DNA of 64,000 nucleotides from Desertimonas flava (GTDB lineage Bacteria; Actinomycetota; Acidimicrobiia; Acidimicrobiales; Ilumatobacteraceae), in contig NZ_QKYK01000006.1 of NCBI RefSeq assembly GCF_003426815.1, positions 62,001 to 126,000 of the forward strand, read 5' to 3'. Positions 1 to 9,532 of the stretch are shown here, in pieces. How positions within the stretch are numbered: the stretch's first letter is position 1; every line of letters begins with the position of its first letter. The notes under the pieces were generated by a model. It did no database searches, was not told the DNA's origin, and saw only the letters and a list, made by a program, of their open reading frames with translations. Position numbers and translations under genes: made by a program.

Positions 1-67
1 CGCCCCACTGACGTTCGCATCGCCAGCGCGGAAGCCGCATCCGGTCGGCCTCCGTGCCACGCTCCGA

Positions 68-245
68 CTCCGTCGGGGGGTTCGGGGGGCGGTAGCCCCC
101 CCGATGCGGCGGAGTAGTCAGCTTGCTGGCTACCGCCAGCACGGCCGGCTTTGCCGGCCGCCGCCTGCAGCTGAGCGCGGCGAAACCGCTCTTCGCAACT
201 CGACCGCTGCAGCGAGGAGCGAAGCGACGATGCGGAAGCGGTCGA
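68..245. repeat. Hairpin-rich repeat element downstream of gdhA (copy 1)
   Basis: Lies just beyond the gdhA stop. It opens with CTCCGTCGGGGGGT at 68, then a perfect hairpin (GGGGGGC at 84-90, GCCCCCC at 95-101), ATGCGGCG, CAGCTTGCTG at 119-128, a second hairpin GGCCGGC/GCCGGCC (143-149, 153-159), and ends with a GAGCGAAGCGA motif near 220. The same order of motifs recurs at 32550-32700, also directly downstream of a minus-strand gene. Bases 1-67 show no gene on their own. Confidence 0.6.
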
Positions 246-247
246 AA

Positions 248-1642
<1,395 letters not shown>

Positions 1643-1796
1643 TCAACTGGAACAGCGACACGAAGTTGCCGACGAGGCGCGCTCGCCGGCGCACGTGTTC
1701 GCGGGCTCGACGACGTTGGCGAGGCACCGACCGTGCAGGGCCGCACTGTAGGGACCACCCTCGGCGCCGCCCAGCGCCGACAGCACTGCTGTTGTG

Positions 1797-1816
1797 GCGC
1801 GACGGCTCAGTCGCGC
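1797..1816 (-). terminator. Short hairpin at the end of the XRE/cupin gene
   Basis: Perfect 7-bp stem GCGCGAC/GTCGCGC with a 6-nt loop; the stop codon (1807-1809) sits in the loop. There is no T tract, so this is only terminator-like. The following leader (1628-1796) shows no other clear element. Confidence 0.4.
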
Positions 1817-2919
1817 ACGATCCAGTAGAACGACGCCGGATCGGCCCGGAGGTTGCGCCAACCGCTGAGTGGGGCGGTCGTGGCGAGCAGCGAATCTCCC
1901 GCCCGCAGCACGGGTGTGTCCTCACCGACGTCGACCTGCACGAGGCCCGACGCGATCGCCACCAGCTCGGTCCCTTTGTGGGCGAACGGCGGGACGCCGC
2001 GCTCGTTGGCGTCCAGCGTGACGAAGTAGGCGCGCAGGCCGAGCGCCGGGTCGTCGGCCAACGGGGCGACCCGCGAGTCGGTCCGCACACGGCGGTCGTG
2101 CCGGGCCAGTTGGTAGCCGGGTGACACGGTGCCGCTGACGAGACGATCGAGCGACACGCCGAGGCGATCGGAGAGGGTGAGCAGGGTGTCGAGCGACAGC
2201 CCGCGGGCGCCCGATTCGGCCTGGGAGACGGCGCTCGGTGTCACGCCGGCGGCGGCGGCGAGCTGGGCCTGGGTCAGGCCGAGATCGCGCCGGGCCGCCG
2301 CGAGACCGCGGGCGAGACGACCGCCGGCGACGTTGGGCGACAGGGTGAGTGGGCCCCCTCCCTCGGGCGCGATGTGGTGCACCGAGTCGAGCACCGTCGC
2401 CGGCCGCCCCTCGGCCTTGACGACGCGCAGCCGCCCGTCGCGGACGTCGAGGAGGCACTGAGTGACCTGACGCACCCGATCGATGAACGGCGCCCCCAAC
2501 GTCCGCGGGATCCGCCAGTACGTGATCGCCCCGGCCTGCAGCATGCTCGGGCAGGACCGCACGAAGAAGGCCAGGGCGGCATCGCGTCCCCACCGACGGG
2601 CGAGGAGGGCCAGCCCGTCGATGAGGATCGTCCAGCGCCGCCCGTCGTGGAACCGCTGCTCGAGCTCGTCGGCGAGCGGACCGGGCCGGGCGAGACGTCC
2701 ACCGGGCGAGGCGTCGATGACCTCCACCGTGCCCGGCCACGCGCGACGGAGTTCGGTCCGGCTGACGGCGACGACCAGGGTGGGGGCGGGCGCGGCGGCG
2801 ACGAACGCCGTCTCGATCGCCGCGTAGGTCTCGTCGCGCTCGCTGACCCACACGACGTTGTCGCCGGCGATCAGTCCGCCGAGCAGCTCGTCGAGGGCGG
2901 CGACGCCGGTGGTGGCCAC
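1807..2919 (-). CDS. Three-part regulator: RecA/KaiC-like domain, XRE helix-turn-helix, cupin
   Basis: The 370-residue protein opens with TGVAALDELLGGL, the entry of RecA/KaiC-like ATPases, and has hydrophobic strands with ILIDGLALL near residue 100, but the P-loop is degenerate (no GKS/T), so ATPase activity is doubtful. Residues about 205-262 form an XRE-type helix-turn-helix (LTQAQLAAAAGVTPSAVSQAE). The C-terminal ~100 residues are a cupin sensor (HKGTELVAIASG, GDSLLATTAPLSGW). HTH plus cupin is common; the N-terminal addition is unusual. GTG 2919 is supported by a TAACGT -10-like hexamer 6 nt upstream (leaderless). A perfect palindrome overlaps that promoter, suggesting autoregulation. 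Target genes are unknown; gdhA is next downstream. Confidence 0.75.
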   Translation of the reverse strand: MATTGVAALDELLGGLIAGDNVVWVSERDETYAAIETAFVAAAPAPTLVVAVSRTELRRAWPGTVEVIDASPGGRLARPGPLADELEQRFHDGRRWTILIDGLALLARRWGRDAALAFFVRSCPSMLQAGAITYWRIPRTLGAPFIDRVRQVTQCLLDVRDGRLRVVKAEGRPATVLDSVHHIAPEGGGPLTLSPNVAGGRLARGLAAARRDLGLTQAQLAAAAGVTPSAVSQAESGARGLSLDTLLTLSDRLGVSLDRLVSGTVSPGYQLARHDRRVRTDSRVAPLADDPALGLRAYFVTLDANERGVPPFAHKGTELVAIASGLVQVDVGEDTPVLRAGDSLLATTAPLSGWRNLRADPASFYWIVRD

Positions 2920-2926
2920 ACCACCA

Positions 2927-2943
2927 CGTTAGCGGTGCTAACG
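2927..2943. promoter_or_regulatory. Palindromic operator over the XRE/cupin promoter
   Basis: Perfect 17-bp inverted repeat CGTTAGC-GGT-GCTAACG, 8 bp before the regulator's GTG. It overlaps the putative -10 (TAACGT on the minus strand, 2926-2931). It fills most of the 32-bp gap after the hydrolase stop. A dyad this close to a leaderless start suits an autoregulatory operator better than a terminator. Confidence 0.55.
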
Positions 2944-2951
2944 AAGCTGCG

Positions 2952-3854
2952 TCAGACCGTGACGGCAGCCTTGCGGGTGAAGCCGCCGCGGACGGCGTTG
3001 TCGACGATCGCCTCGATGATCTCCTCCCAGCGCGGGCGGGGCAGATCGTGGCCCATGTCGGGGAACATCAGCAGTCGTGATCCGGGGATGGCCCGGGCTG
3101 TGGCGATGCCGCCGCTCGGCCGGACCAACGGGTCGACGAGCCCGTGGACGACGAGCGTGGGGGCGGTGACGCGGCGCAGGTCGGCCGTGCGGTCGGGGCT
3201 GGCGAGGATGGCGAGCAGCTGCCTCGACGTGCCGTCGGAGTCGAAATGGCGGTCCAGCGCCTCTTGGGCCATCGCACGGATTTCGGCCTCGTCGAAGTGC
3301 GGTCCCGAGATCAGCCGGAACACCTGGACGGTTCCCTCCACGTAGCCCTCGGGCCCCGTCGGCCGAAGGCGCCGGAACTGGCGCAGCAGGGCGGGCGCCG
3401 GTACTCCGTGTCGTCGATCGCCGGTGTTCGACATGATCGAGGTGAGACTGGCCACCTTGCCGGGGTATTGGATGGCCACGGCCTGACTGATCATGCCGCC
3501 CATGGACACGCCGACGAGGTGGGCGCGCTCGATGCCGAGGTGGTCGAGCAGGCCGGCGGCATCGTCGGCCATGTCGCTGATGCGGTACGGGGCGTCCGAT
3601 GTCCGGTGGCGCCGGACGATCGCTCGGGCCAGGCGCGGGATCCCCACGGGGCCGGCGGCGTCGAAGGTGGTCGACAGCCCGATGTCGCGGTTGTCGAAGC
3701 GGATGACCCGGAATCCGGCGTCGACCAGGAGATTGACCCAGTCCAACGGCCACGAGATCATCTGCCCGGCAAGTCCCATCTCCAGGAGGAGGGGCTCGCC
3801 GTCGCCGTAGATCTCGTACTCGATCCTGATCCCGTTGACGTCGGCAGCAGTCAT
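2952..3854 (-). CDS. Alpha/beta hydrolase
   Basis: A 300-residue alpha/beta-hydrolase fold enzyme. The nucleophile elbow is GVSMGG (Ser about residue 117), the acid is probably the Asp of VHGLVDPLVRP, and the base is the His of DMGHDLPRP near residue 267. FDNRDIGLST early in the chain is typical of the proline iminopeptidase/epoxide-hydrolase-like branch with ordinary catalytic residues. No signal peptide is visible. ATG 3854 has TAACGT 6 nt upstream and no ribosome site, so it is probably leaderless. The substrate cannot be told from sequence. Confidence 0.85.
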   Translation of the reverse strand: MTAADVNGIRIEYEIYGDGEPLLLEMGLAGQMISWPLDWVNLLVDAGFRVIRFDNRDIGLSTTFDAAGPVGIPRLARAIVRRHRTSDAPYRISDMADDAAGLLDHLGIERAHLVGVSMGGMISQAVAIQYPGKVASLTSIMSNTGDRRHGVPAPALLRQFRRLRPTGPEGYVEGTVQVFRLISGPHFDEAEIRAMAQEALDRHFDSDGTSRQLLAILASPDRTADLRRVTAPTLVVHGLVDPLVRPSGGIATARAIPGSRLLMFPDMGHDLPRPRWEEIIEAIVDNAVRGGFTRKAAVTV

Positions 3855-3946
3855 GCCAAAACGTTACGCGCCGTTACACCGGTCCGCTCCGCGACACGGG
3901 CGCTTCTCTCCCCACGCGCGGCTCACCGGATACGGTGGCGGCCGAC

Positions 3947-4417
3947 ATGTCGTTCTTCGGCCGCTCCAAGAAACCCAACGAGCTCGCCCGCGTGCGGGCC
4001 GAGGTCGCCCGTCTCCACCAGGCCTTCGTCGAGCAGGCAGAAGCCCGCGCCGCCATGCAAGAAGCGCTCGACGCCGCCAAGGCCGACCGGGCTGCGGCCG
4101 AGGCCGCCGCCGCGGAGGCCGCCGCCGAAGATCCCGTGGCCACTCTGTACGCCCGAATCGACGGTCTCGCCGAGCAGATCGCCACGCTCGAGGCCAGGCT
4201 CACGTCGGTGTCCACCGAGCTGGTCAACCAGCTGAGCGAGCTCGGCAGCGACATCGACGCGCTGCAGAACCGGCCCGACCCCCAACCGCTCGACGACGAG
4301 ACGATCGAGACGCTGCGCGACACGCAGACCCGTCTCGCCAACGAGCAGGCGAGGTATCAGATCGCCTTCCGCGCCGACCTCGCCCGGCTCGCCGAGCAGG
4401 TCCGCAAGGCCCGCTGA
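3947..4417 (+). CDS. Small coiled-coil protein of unknown function
   Basis: 156 residues, almost wholly helical and charged, rich in Ala, Glu and Arg with heptad-like spacing (LARVRAEVARLHQAFVEQ and onward). I recognise no domain. There is no membrane segment or signal peptide. ATG 3947 lies 10 nt after TACGGT; a GTG at 3935 is in frame but would fall inside that promoter. It is divergent from the hydrolase and converges on the UPF0182 gene with a 13-bp gap. Confidence 0.7.
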   Translation: MSFFGRSKKPNELARVRAEVARLHQAFVEQAEARAAMQEALDAAKADRAAAEAAAAEAAAEDPVATLYARIDGLAEQIATLEARLTSVSTELVNQLSELGSDIDALQNRPDPQPLDDETIETLRDTQTRLANEQARYQIAFRADLARLAEQVRKAR

Positions 4418-4430
4418 GCGGGTCGCCGCG

Positions 4431-7400
4431 TCACTCGTCGCCCGTCGTCGGCGTTGGCACCGACGATGCCGGGAGCGATGCCGACACCTCGGCGAGCACG
4501 TCGTCGGGGAGGTACTGCTGCAGCAGGGCCGTGGCCTCGTCCACCTTATCCTGATAGGCACCCATGTCGGGAAGCGCGGCGTCGGCCTCGTTGAGCAGTT
4601 GGAACACGCGGCGGAGCACGTCGTCGGGGACGTCGTCGGGCCCCACCGTCGTCGTCGGCTCGGAGGAAGCGGGCTCCTCATCGGGGTCGATCACGTCGGG
4701 CACGGGCTCGCCGAGCTCGCTCTCCTCGTCGGGCGAGCCGATCCGCTCGCCGACGTCGAAGTCGTCACCGAGCGATGGGAACAGCTGGGCGAGGGCGCCG
4801 CCGATCGTCTCGGCCATCGCCACCTCGCCGTTGTGGACGATGATGATCTGCTGGTAGCGGACGACCACCGTGGCCGAGTCGGGCTGCTGGCTCGCCACGT
4901 AGAACGGCCGGGCCCAGATGAGGCCGTCGGCGACCGGGACCAGCTGCAGGTCGCCGAAGCGCACGCGGTTGGAGCCGCCGGCCTGGACGTTGGTCACCGC
5001 CTCGGTGACCTCTTGGTCGGCCTCGACGGTGGTGGCGATGTCGCGCGGCCCGCGGGGCCGCTGGCCTTCGGTGACGTACACCGTCAGGGTCCCATAGCTG
5101 TCGACGTCGCTCGAGGCGGTCATGAAGGCGGTCAGTTCGGTGCGGTCGTCCTCGCGAGAGAACGGTACGAACGGACGGAGCAGCACGAAGTCCTCGTCGC
5201 CGTCGACACCCCCGCCCTGAACCCCGTCGAAGAGCGTGTAATACGGAATGAACCGGGCGTTCGACGACTCGGTGGCCAGTTCGGCGGAGCCGGCGCTCTG
5301 CGCCTCGGCGGTCTCGGCGGCCGTGACCGCGGAGTCGCGCACCGCCCCGCTCGGCGACTGGGCGATCGACCACGCGCCCGTGCGCTCGAAGAAGTCCTCC
5401 GCTTCCAACCGGTACTTGGAATACACGTTGGTCTGCACCCGGAAGAGATCCTCCGGGTAGCGCAGGTGCTCGCGCAGCTCGAGGGGCATCTCCTCGCCCG
5501 GCGTGAAGAGGTCGGGAAAGGCCGACATCCACGCCCGCACGATCGGGTCCTCGTCGTCCACGACGTAGAGCTGCACGCTGCCGTCGTAGGCGTCCACGAC
5601 GGCCTTCACGCTGTTGCGGATGTAGTTGGCGTCGCGCGGGATCCCGCTGTCCTCGAGGAGCTGCACGTCACCCCCGACCGCCTCGGCGTACGGATACCGG
5701 CTGGTCGACGTGTAGGCGTCGATGACCCATTTCACGCCACCATCCACCTGCACGGGGTAGGGGTCGCCGTCGTAGGTGAGGAAGGGAGCGAGCTTCTCGA
5801 CCCGGTCGCGCACGTTGCGGTTCCACAGCATCTGCGCGTCGCCACTTCCCACGGCTCCGGAACCGATGAGGTTGTAGTCCATGAACGCCAGGCCGAACGC
5901 GGCCTGACGCACCCACGACGAGAGCTCGACCCCAGCCTCGCCCGAATAGCGCTCCTCGTCGGGACCGCAGGCCTGCTCGGTCTCGTCGGTGCCGGCGACG
6001 GCCCAGCCGTCGATGCCCGGGCTGAAGTAGATCTGTGGTCGGGTGAGCTCGACGTCGAGGAAGTCGGGGTCGGAGTTGGCGCGCACCCGGCTCGCCGGAG
6101 CCATCACGAGGCCGCAGCCGTGGGTGTAGATGAGGTGGCGGCCCTGCCAGCTCTGGTTGGCCGCACCTTGCAGGTCGAGCTCGCGCGCGGCGATGAGGAC
6201 CTGCTGCAGCTCGCCGTCGCCGTCGATGTCGTAGCGGTCGACGTCGAGGTCGTTGATGCTCAGCCCGGCTTCCTCCCCTTCGGCGCGCTGGAAGCTCGTG
6301 CGCGCCTCGGTGGGGTTGAGGAGCCGGACCCGTTGCAGGGGACGCTGATCGGCCTCGATCTCAGCCCCGCTGAGCGACCCGTACTCGACGGCGACGACCT
6401 GGATGTCGTTGATACCCATCGCCGCTCGCGTGGCCTCGACGTTGTGTTCGATGTACGGCGCCTCGCGCGATTTCTGGTTGGGCCGCACGACGAGTGACTG
6501 GATGACCGCCGGGTAGGCATACCCGCCGACGATGGCCAGCACCATCCAGACCGCCGACGCGACGAGCGGGATGCGCCACGCCTGCGTCTTCAGCGTCGAG
6601 AGGTAGAGACCGGCCGTGACGAGGGCGACGACGGCGAGCAGCAGCAGGGCCGGCATCTGGGCGTTGACGACCGAGTAGGTGGGCCCCTGGACGAACCCGC
6701 GACGGACGTTGGTGAGTTCGTAGCGGCGGATCCAGTAGTCGGCGCCCTTGAGGGCGGCGATGACCGCGACGAGCACGGCGATGTGCCCCTTCATCGCCTG
6801 GCTCAGCGACGGGATCGGCGACGCGAAGACGACGCCGCCGTTGAGGATGTGGGTGATCACCGTGATGACGAGCACGATGATCATGGCGAAGAACCACCAG
6901 TCGAGCACGAAGCTCAGGAACGGCAGCTCGAACACGTAGAAGCCGACGTCGGCCCCGAACCGGGCGTCGGGCGTGCCGAACGATTGGCTGTTGCGGTAGA
7001 GCAGCCACGACTGCCATTGCGTGGTCGTCGGCAGGGCTATCAACACGGCGACGAGAGCCGCGGCCAGGTACCGGTACAGCCGCAGGCGGCGTCCGAACAG
7101 GTCGTGGAAGCGCTCGACGAACGGGTGCACGTTCACCGGAAAGCGCGAGGGGGCGAGCCGGTCGGCGACGAACAGGTTGACGCCGGCGGCGATGGCGAAG
7201 GCGACGAAGAAGATGGCGAAGAGGGTGAGGCGGGCCCAGAGCGCCGACCAGAACACGCCCGACTGGCCGATCGCGTCGAACCACAGCTCGTCGATGTAGA
7301 AGCGGGCCAGTGCCCGACCGAGCACGACCACCAGGATGAGGAACGCCGCCGCGCCGATCACGGTCCATCGGGTGGCCTTCCGGAGGCGCGTATGACCCCG

Positions 7401-7433
7401 CGGCCGGCGGGGCAGATCGGACGGTCGCCGCAC
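4431..7433 (-). CDS. UPF0182 family large membrane protein
   Basis: 1000 residues, the usual size of the actinobacterial UPF0182 family. A basic N-terminus (RRPRGHTRLRKATRW) leads into about seven transmembrane helices in the first ~300 residues, then a large soluble, presumably extracytoplasmic part with the family's PYIEHN segment. The last ~120 residues are acidic and Pro/Ser/Thr-rich. The role of the family is not established. GTG 7433 has TAGCGT 8 nt upstream, the leaderless pattern of this genome. Confidence 0.92.
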   Translation of the reverse strand: MRRPSDLPRRPRGHTRLRKATRWTVIGAAAFLILVVVLGRALARFYIDELWFDAIGQSGVFWSALWARLTLFAIFFVAFAIAAGVNLFVADRLAPSRFPVNVHPFVERFHDLFGRRLRLYRYLAAALVAVLIALPTTTQWQSWLLYRNSQSFGTPDARFGADVGFYVFELPFLSFVLDWWFFAMIIVLVITVITHILNGGVVFASPIPSLSQAMKGHIAVLVAVIAALKGADYWIRRYELTNVRRGFVQGPTYSVVNAQMPALLLLAVVALVTAGLYLSTLKTQAWRIPLVASAVWMVLAIVGGYAYPAVIQSLVVRPNQKSREAPYIEHNVEATRAAMGINDIQVVAVEYGSLSGAEIEADQRPLQRVRLLNPTEARTSFQRAEGEEAGLSINDLDVDRYDIDGDGELQQVLIAARELDLQGAANQSWQGRHLIYTHGCGLVMAPASRVRANSDPDFLDVELTRPQIYFSPGIDGWAVAGTDETEQACGPDEERYSGEAGVELSSWVRQAAFGLAFMDYNLIGSGAVGSGDAQMLWNRNVRDRVEKLAPFLTYDGDPYPVQVDGGVKWVIDAYTSTSRYPYAEAVGGDVQLLEDSGIPRDANYIRNSVKAVVDAYDGSVQLYVVDDEDPIVRAWMSAFPDLFTPGEEMPLELREHLRYPEDLFRVQTNVYSKYRLEAEDFFERTGAWSIAQSPSGAVRDSAVTAAETAEAQSAGSAELATESSNARFIPYYTLFDGVQGGGVDGDEDFVLLRPFVPFSREDDRTELTAFMTASSDVDSYGTLTVYVTEGQRPRGPRDIATTVEADQEVTEAVTNVQAGGSNRVRFGDLQLVPVADGLIWARPFYVASQQPDSATVVVRYQQIIIVHNGEVAMAETIGGALAQLFPSLGDDFDVGERIGSPDEESELGEPVPDVIDPDEEPASSEPTTTVGPDDVPDDVLRRVFQLLNEADAALPDMGAYQDKVDEATALLQQYLPDDVLAEVSASLPASSVPTPTTGDE

Positions 7434-7471
7434 GGGCGCGAACGCTACAAGCGGAGCCGGTGAAGCGGCGG

Positions 7472-9445
7472 TCAGCGCTCGGCGAGCACGACGGAACAGC
7501 GGCAGCCGGAGTGGGCGGGCGCGGTCACGTGGCCCGTCGGGAAGGCGTCACCGGCGGGAACGGCACCCTGCAGGGTGTTGTCCTCGCACTCCGAGCAGGC
7601 GCCGACCGACGGGTCGGCGATCCAGCGAACCGGCGTCCCGGCCGGCACGGCCGCCAGCGCGCCCCGGTTGTACGCGATGCGCAGGAGATCGTCGAGATGG
7701 TCGTCGATGTGCTTGGTCTTCCACTCGCGGTAGATGGCCCGGGCGCTCTTGGCCACCGCTTCGTTGTCGCCGGCGCCGCTGGCGATGCGCTCGGCGAGAC
7801 GTTCGCGCAGGGGGCGGATGAGGTCGTCGCGCAGCGCCTGTCCGGCCGGGGCGAGGACGGTGCCGGCCACGTCACCCGAGCCCAGCGACGCCGATCCGGC
7901 CGTGGCCGCGGTCATCAGCTCGGTCGAGATGGCGTCGTAGTAGCGACCGAGATGCGTGACCTCGTCACCGACGAGGGCGTCGAGGGTGGTGATGGGATCG
8001 TTGCGCCGCAGGAGGTCGAGGGCGGCGTTCTGCTCGTCGGCGAGCACCCGCTTGACCTTGCGACCGCTGGCCACGATGAGCGGGGTGAGGGCTTCGTCGC
8101 GGCGCTCGAAGACGGCGCTGGCGGTCGGTCCGGCGGCGTCGGCGGCGACCGGCACCGTTTCGTCCTGTTGGGCGCGCAGCCGGGCGAACAGGCTGTCGAC
8201 GTCGGACGCCGTGACGTCGTCGTCGTCGATCTCGTCGGCGCCGGTCACCTCGGCGTCAGGTGTGTCGGCCGTGTCCGTCGCGTCGGCCGTGTCGTCGACG
8301 CCGGGCGTGTCGTCGGCCGGGACGGCGGCGACGCGGGCCGCCGGGAACTGCAGGACGGTCGCGTTGCGCCCCACGCCCTCGGCGGAGGCCTTTTCAGCGG
8401 GCGCGTCCTCGGCGGCGTTCTCGCTGACGGGGGTGGTCGGCTCGTCGGCAGGCGCTTCCGCGGGTTCGACGGCGTCGGGTGCGACCGCCGCCTGCGCCGG
8501 CTCGGCGTGGGCGGCGGCGTCGGTGATCGCCGGACCGCCCTCGGTGGACTCGGCGGGCTCGGTGGCCGCCGAGTCGTCGGCGTCGGCGCCCGTGACGTCT
8601 CCTTGCGCCCCCGTGGCAGTCGGCTCCGCCACGATCTCTGCGGTCGAGTCGCCAGACGTGTCCTCGGCGGGTTGTTCGTCGGGGTCGGCCCGGAGACGCA
8701 AGGCGTCGTCACTGATCGCCGAGGCATCGGCCAGGCGAGACGCCGGCACCATCATCGGCACCGGGCCGGTGGTGGGCGTGAGGTTCACGTACTCGTCGAA
8801 TTCGCCGAGCGGGGCCAGTTCGGCGACCACGTCGGCCGCGGCGAGGCGGGCCCGCTCGAACGCCTGCACCAACCGCTCTCGGGCGTGGACGAGGTGGTCG
8901 ATCTGCTGGCGGGCGAGGTCACGGCGACGGGCCAGTTCGCTGAGCGCCTTCTCCCGGTAGGCGCGCGCCTCCTCGACCATCTCTCGACCCTGCTGCTTGG
9001 CACTCTCCAGCTCGGCGGCGGCCTCGTTCTCCGAGTCCTTGCGGCGTCGGGCGACCTCGGTCTCGATGTCCTCCCGCATGCGCTGGGCTTCCTCGCGAGC
9101 ATCACGCAACAGTCGGTCGGCGGCCTCCTCGGCCTTTGCCCGCGTGGCCGCCGAGCTCTCCCTGGCGGCCTGGAGGATACGCGTGGTCTCCTCGCCGAGG
9201 AGGCGGGCCACCGTCTCGTCGTCGAGCTCGACGGGGAGGGCGGCGGCCTGAGGCTCCTGGCGGCGCGCCCTCACTTCCTGCTCGAGATAGCGCTCCCGTT
9301 CCTGGGAGCGGGCGAGCTCGGCCGCGACCATCCGGAGGAAGTCGCGAACCTGCTGCTGGTCGAAGCCGCGGCGAGACGTGGGAAAGTTGGCGTCGGCAAC
9401 CGCCGCCGGTGAAGACGGGTCGGGCCGCGAGAAGGAGATGGCCAC
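7472..9445 (-). CDS. DivIVA-like coiled-coil protein with a phage MuF-like C-terminal domain
   Basis: 657 residues in three parts. Residues about 10-55 look like a DivIVA/Wag31 lipid-binding start (FPTSRRGFDQQQVRDFLRMV). A long Ala/Glu/Arg-rich coiled coil follows to about residue 240. The middle ~200 residues are acidic and Ala/Asp/Thr/Pro-rich, probably disordered. The last ~190 residues are ordered again and end with CSECEDN ... HSGCRC, matching the ending of phage Mu F/SPP1 gp7 head-morphogenesis proteins (CPxC ... HPNCRC). I infer a pole- or septum-associated scaffold; the use of the MuF-like part is unknown. GTG 9445 (MAISFS) is preferred over GTG 9472 because TACGCT lies 7 nt before it. 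Confidence 0.75.
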   Translation of the reverse strand: MAISFSRPDPSSPAAVADANFPTSRRGFDQQQVRDFLRMVAAELARSQERERYLEQEVRARRQEPQAAALPVELDDETVARLLGEETTRILQAARESSAATRAKAEEAADRLLRDAREEAQRMREDIETEVARRRKDSENEAAAELESAKQQGREMVEEARAYREKALSELARRRDLARQQIDHLVHARERLVQAFERARLAAADVVAELAPLGEFDEYVNLTPTTGPVPMMVPASRLADASAISDDALRLRADPDEQPAEDTSGDSTAEIVAEPTATGAQGDVTGADADDSAATEPAESTEGGPAITDAAAHAEPAQAAVAPDAVEPAEAPADEPTTPVSENAAEDAPAEKASAEGVGRNATVLQFPAARVAAVPADDTPGVDDTADATDTADTPDAEVTGADEIDDDDVTASDVDSLFARLRAQQDETVPVAADAAGPTASAVFERRDEALTPLIVASGRKVKRVLADEQNAALDLLRRNDPITTLDALVGDEVTHLGRYYDAISTELMTAATAGSASLGSGDVAGTVLAPAGQALRDDLIRPLRERLAERIASGAGDNEAVAKSARAIYREWKTKHIDDHLDDLLRIAYNRGALAAVPAGTPVRWIADPSVGACSECEDNTLQGAVPAGDAFPTGHVTAPAHSGCRCSVVLAER

Positions 9446-9493
9446 GCCAGGCAGCGTAGATGCGTACAACACCCAGATGGTGGCAATGAATCG

Positions 9494-9518
9494 CGCCGGC
9501 CGGGGTTTCCGGCCGGCG
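9494..9518 (-). terminator. Hairpin downstream of the PDZ-Lon protease
   Basis: Perfect 10-bp GC stem CGCCGGCCGG/CCGGCCGGCG with a 5-nt loop, directly after the protease stop and before the next gene on the same strand. No T tract follows. Confidence 0.55.
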
Positions 9519-9532
9519 TCGCTCGGGCCGGT

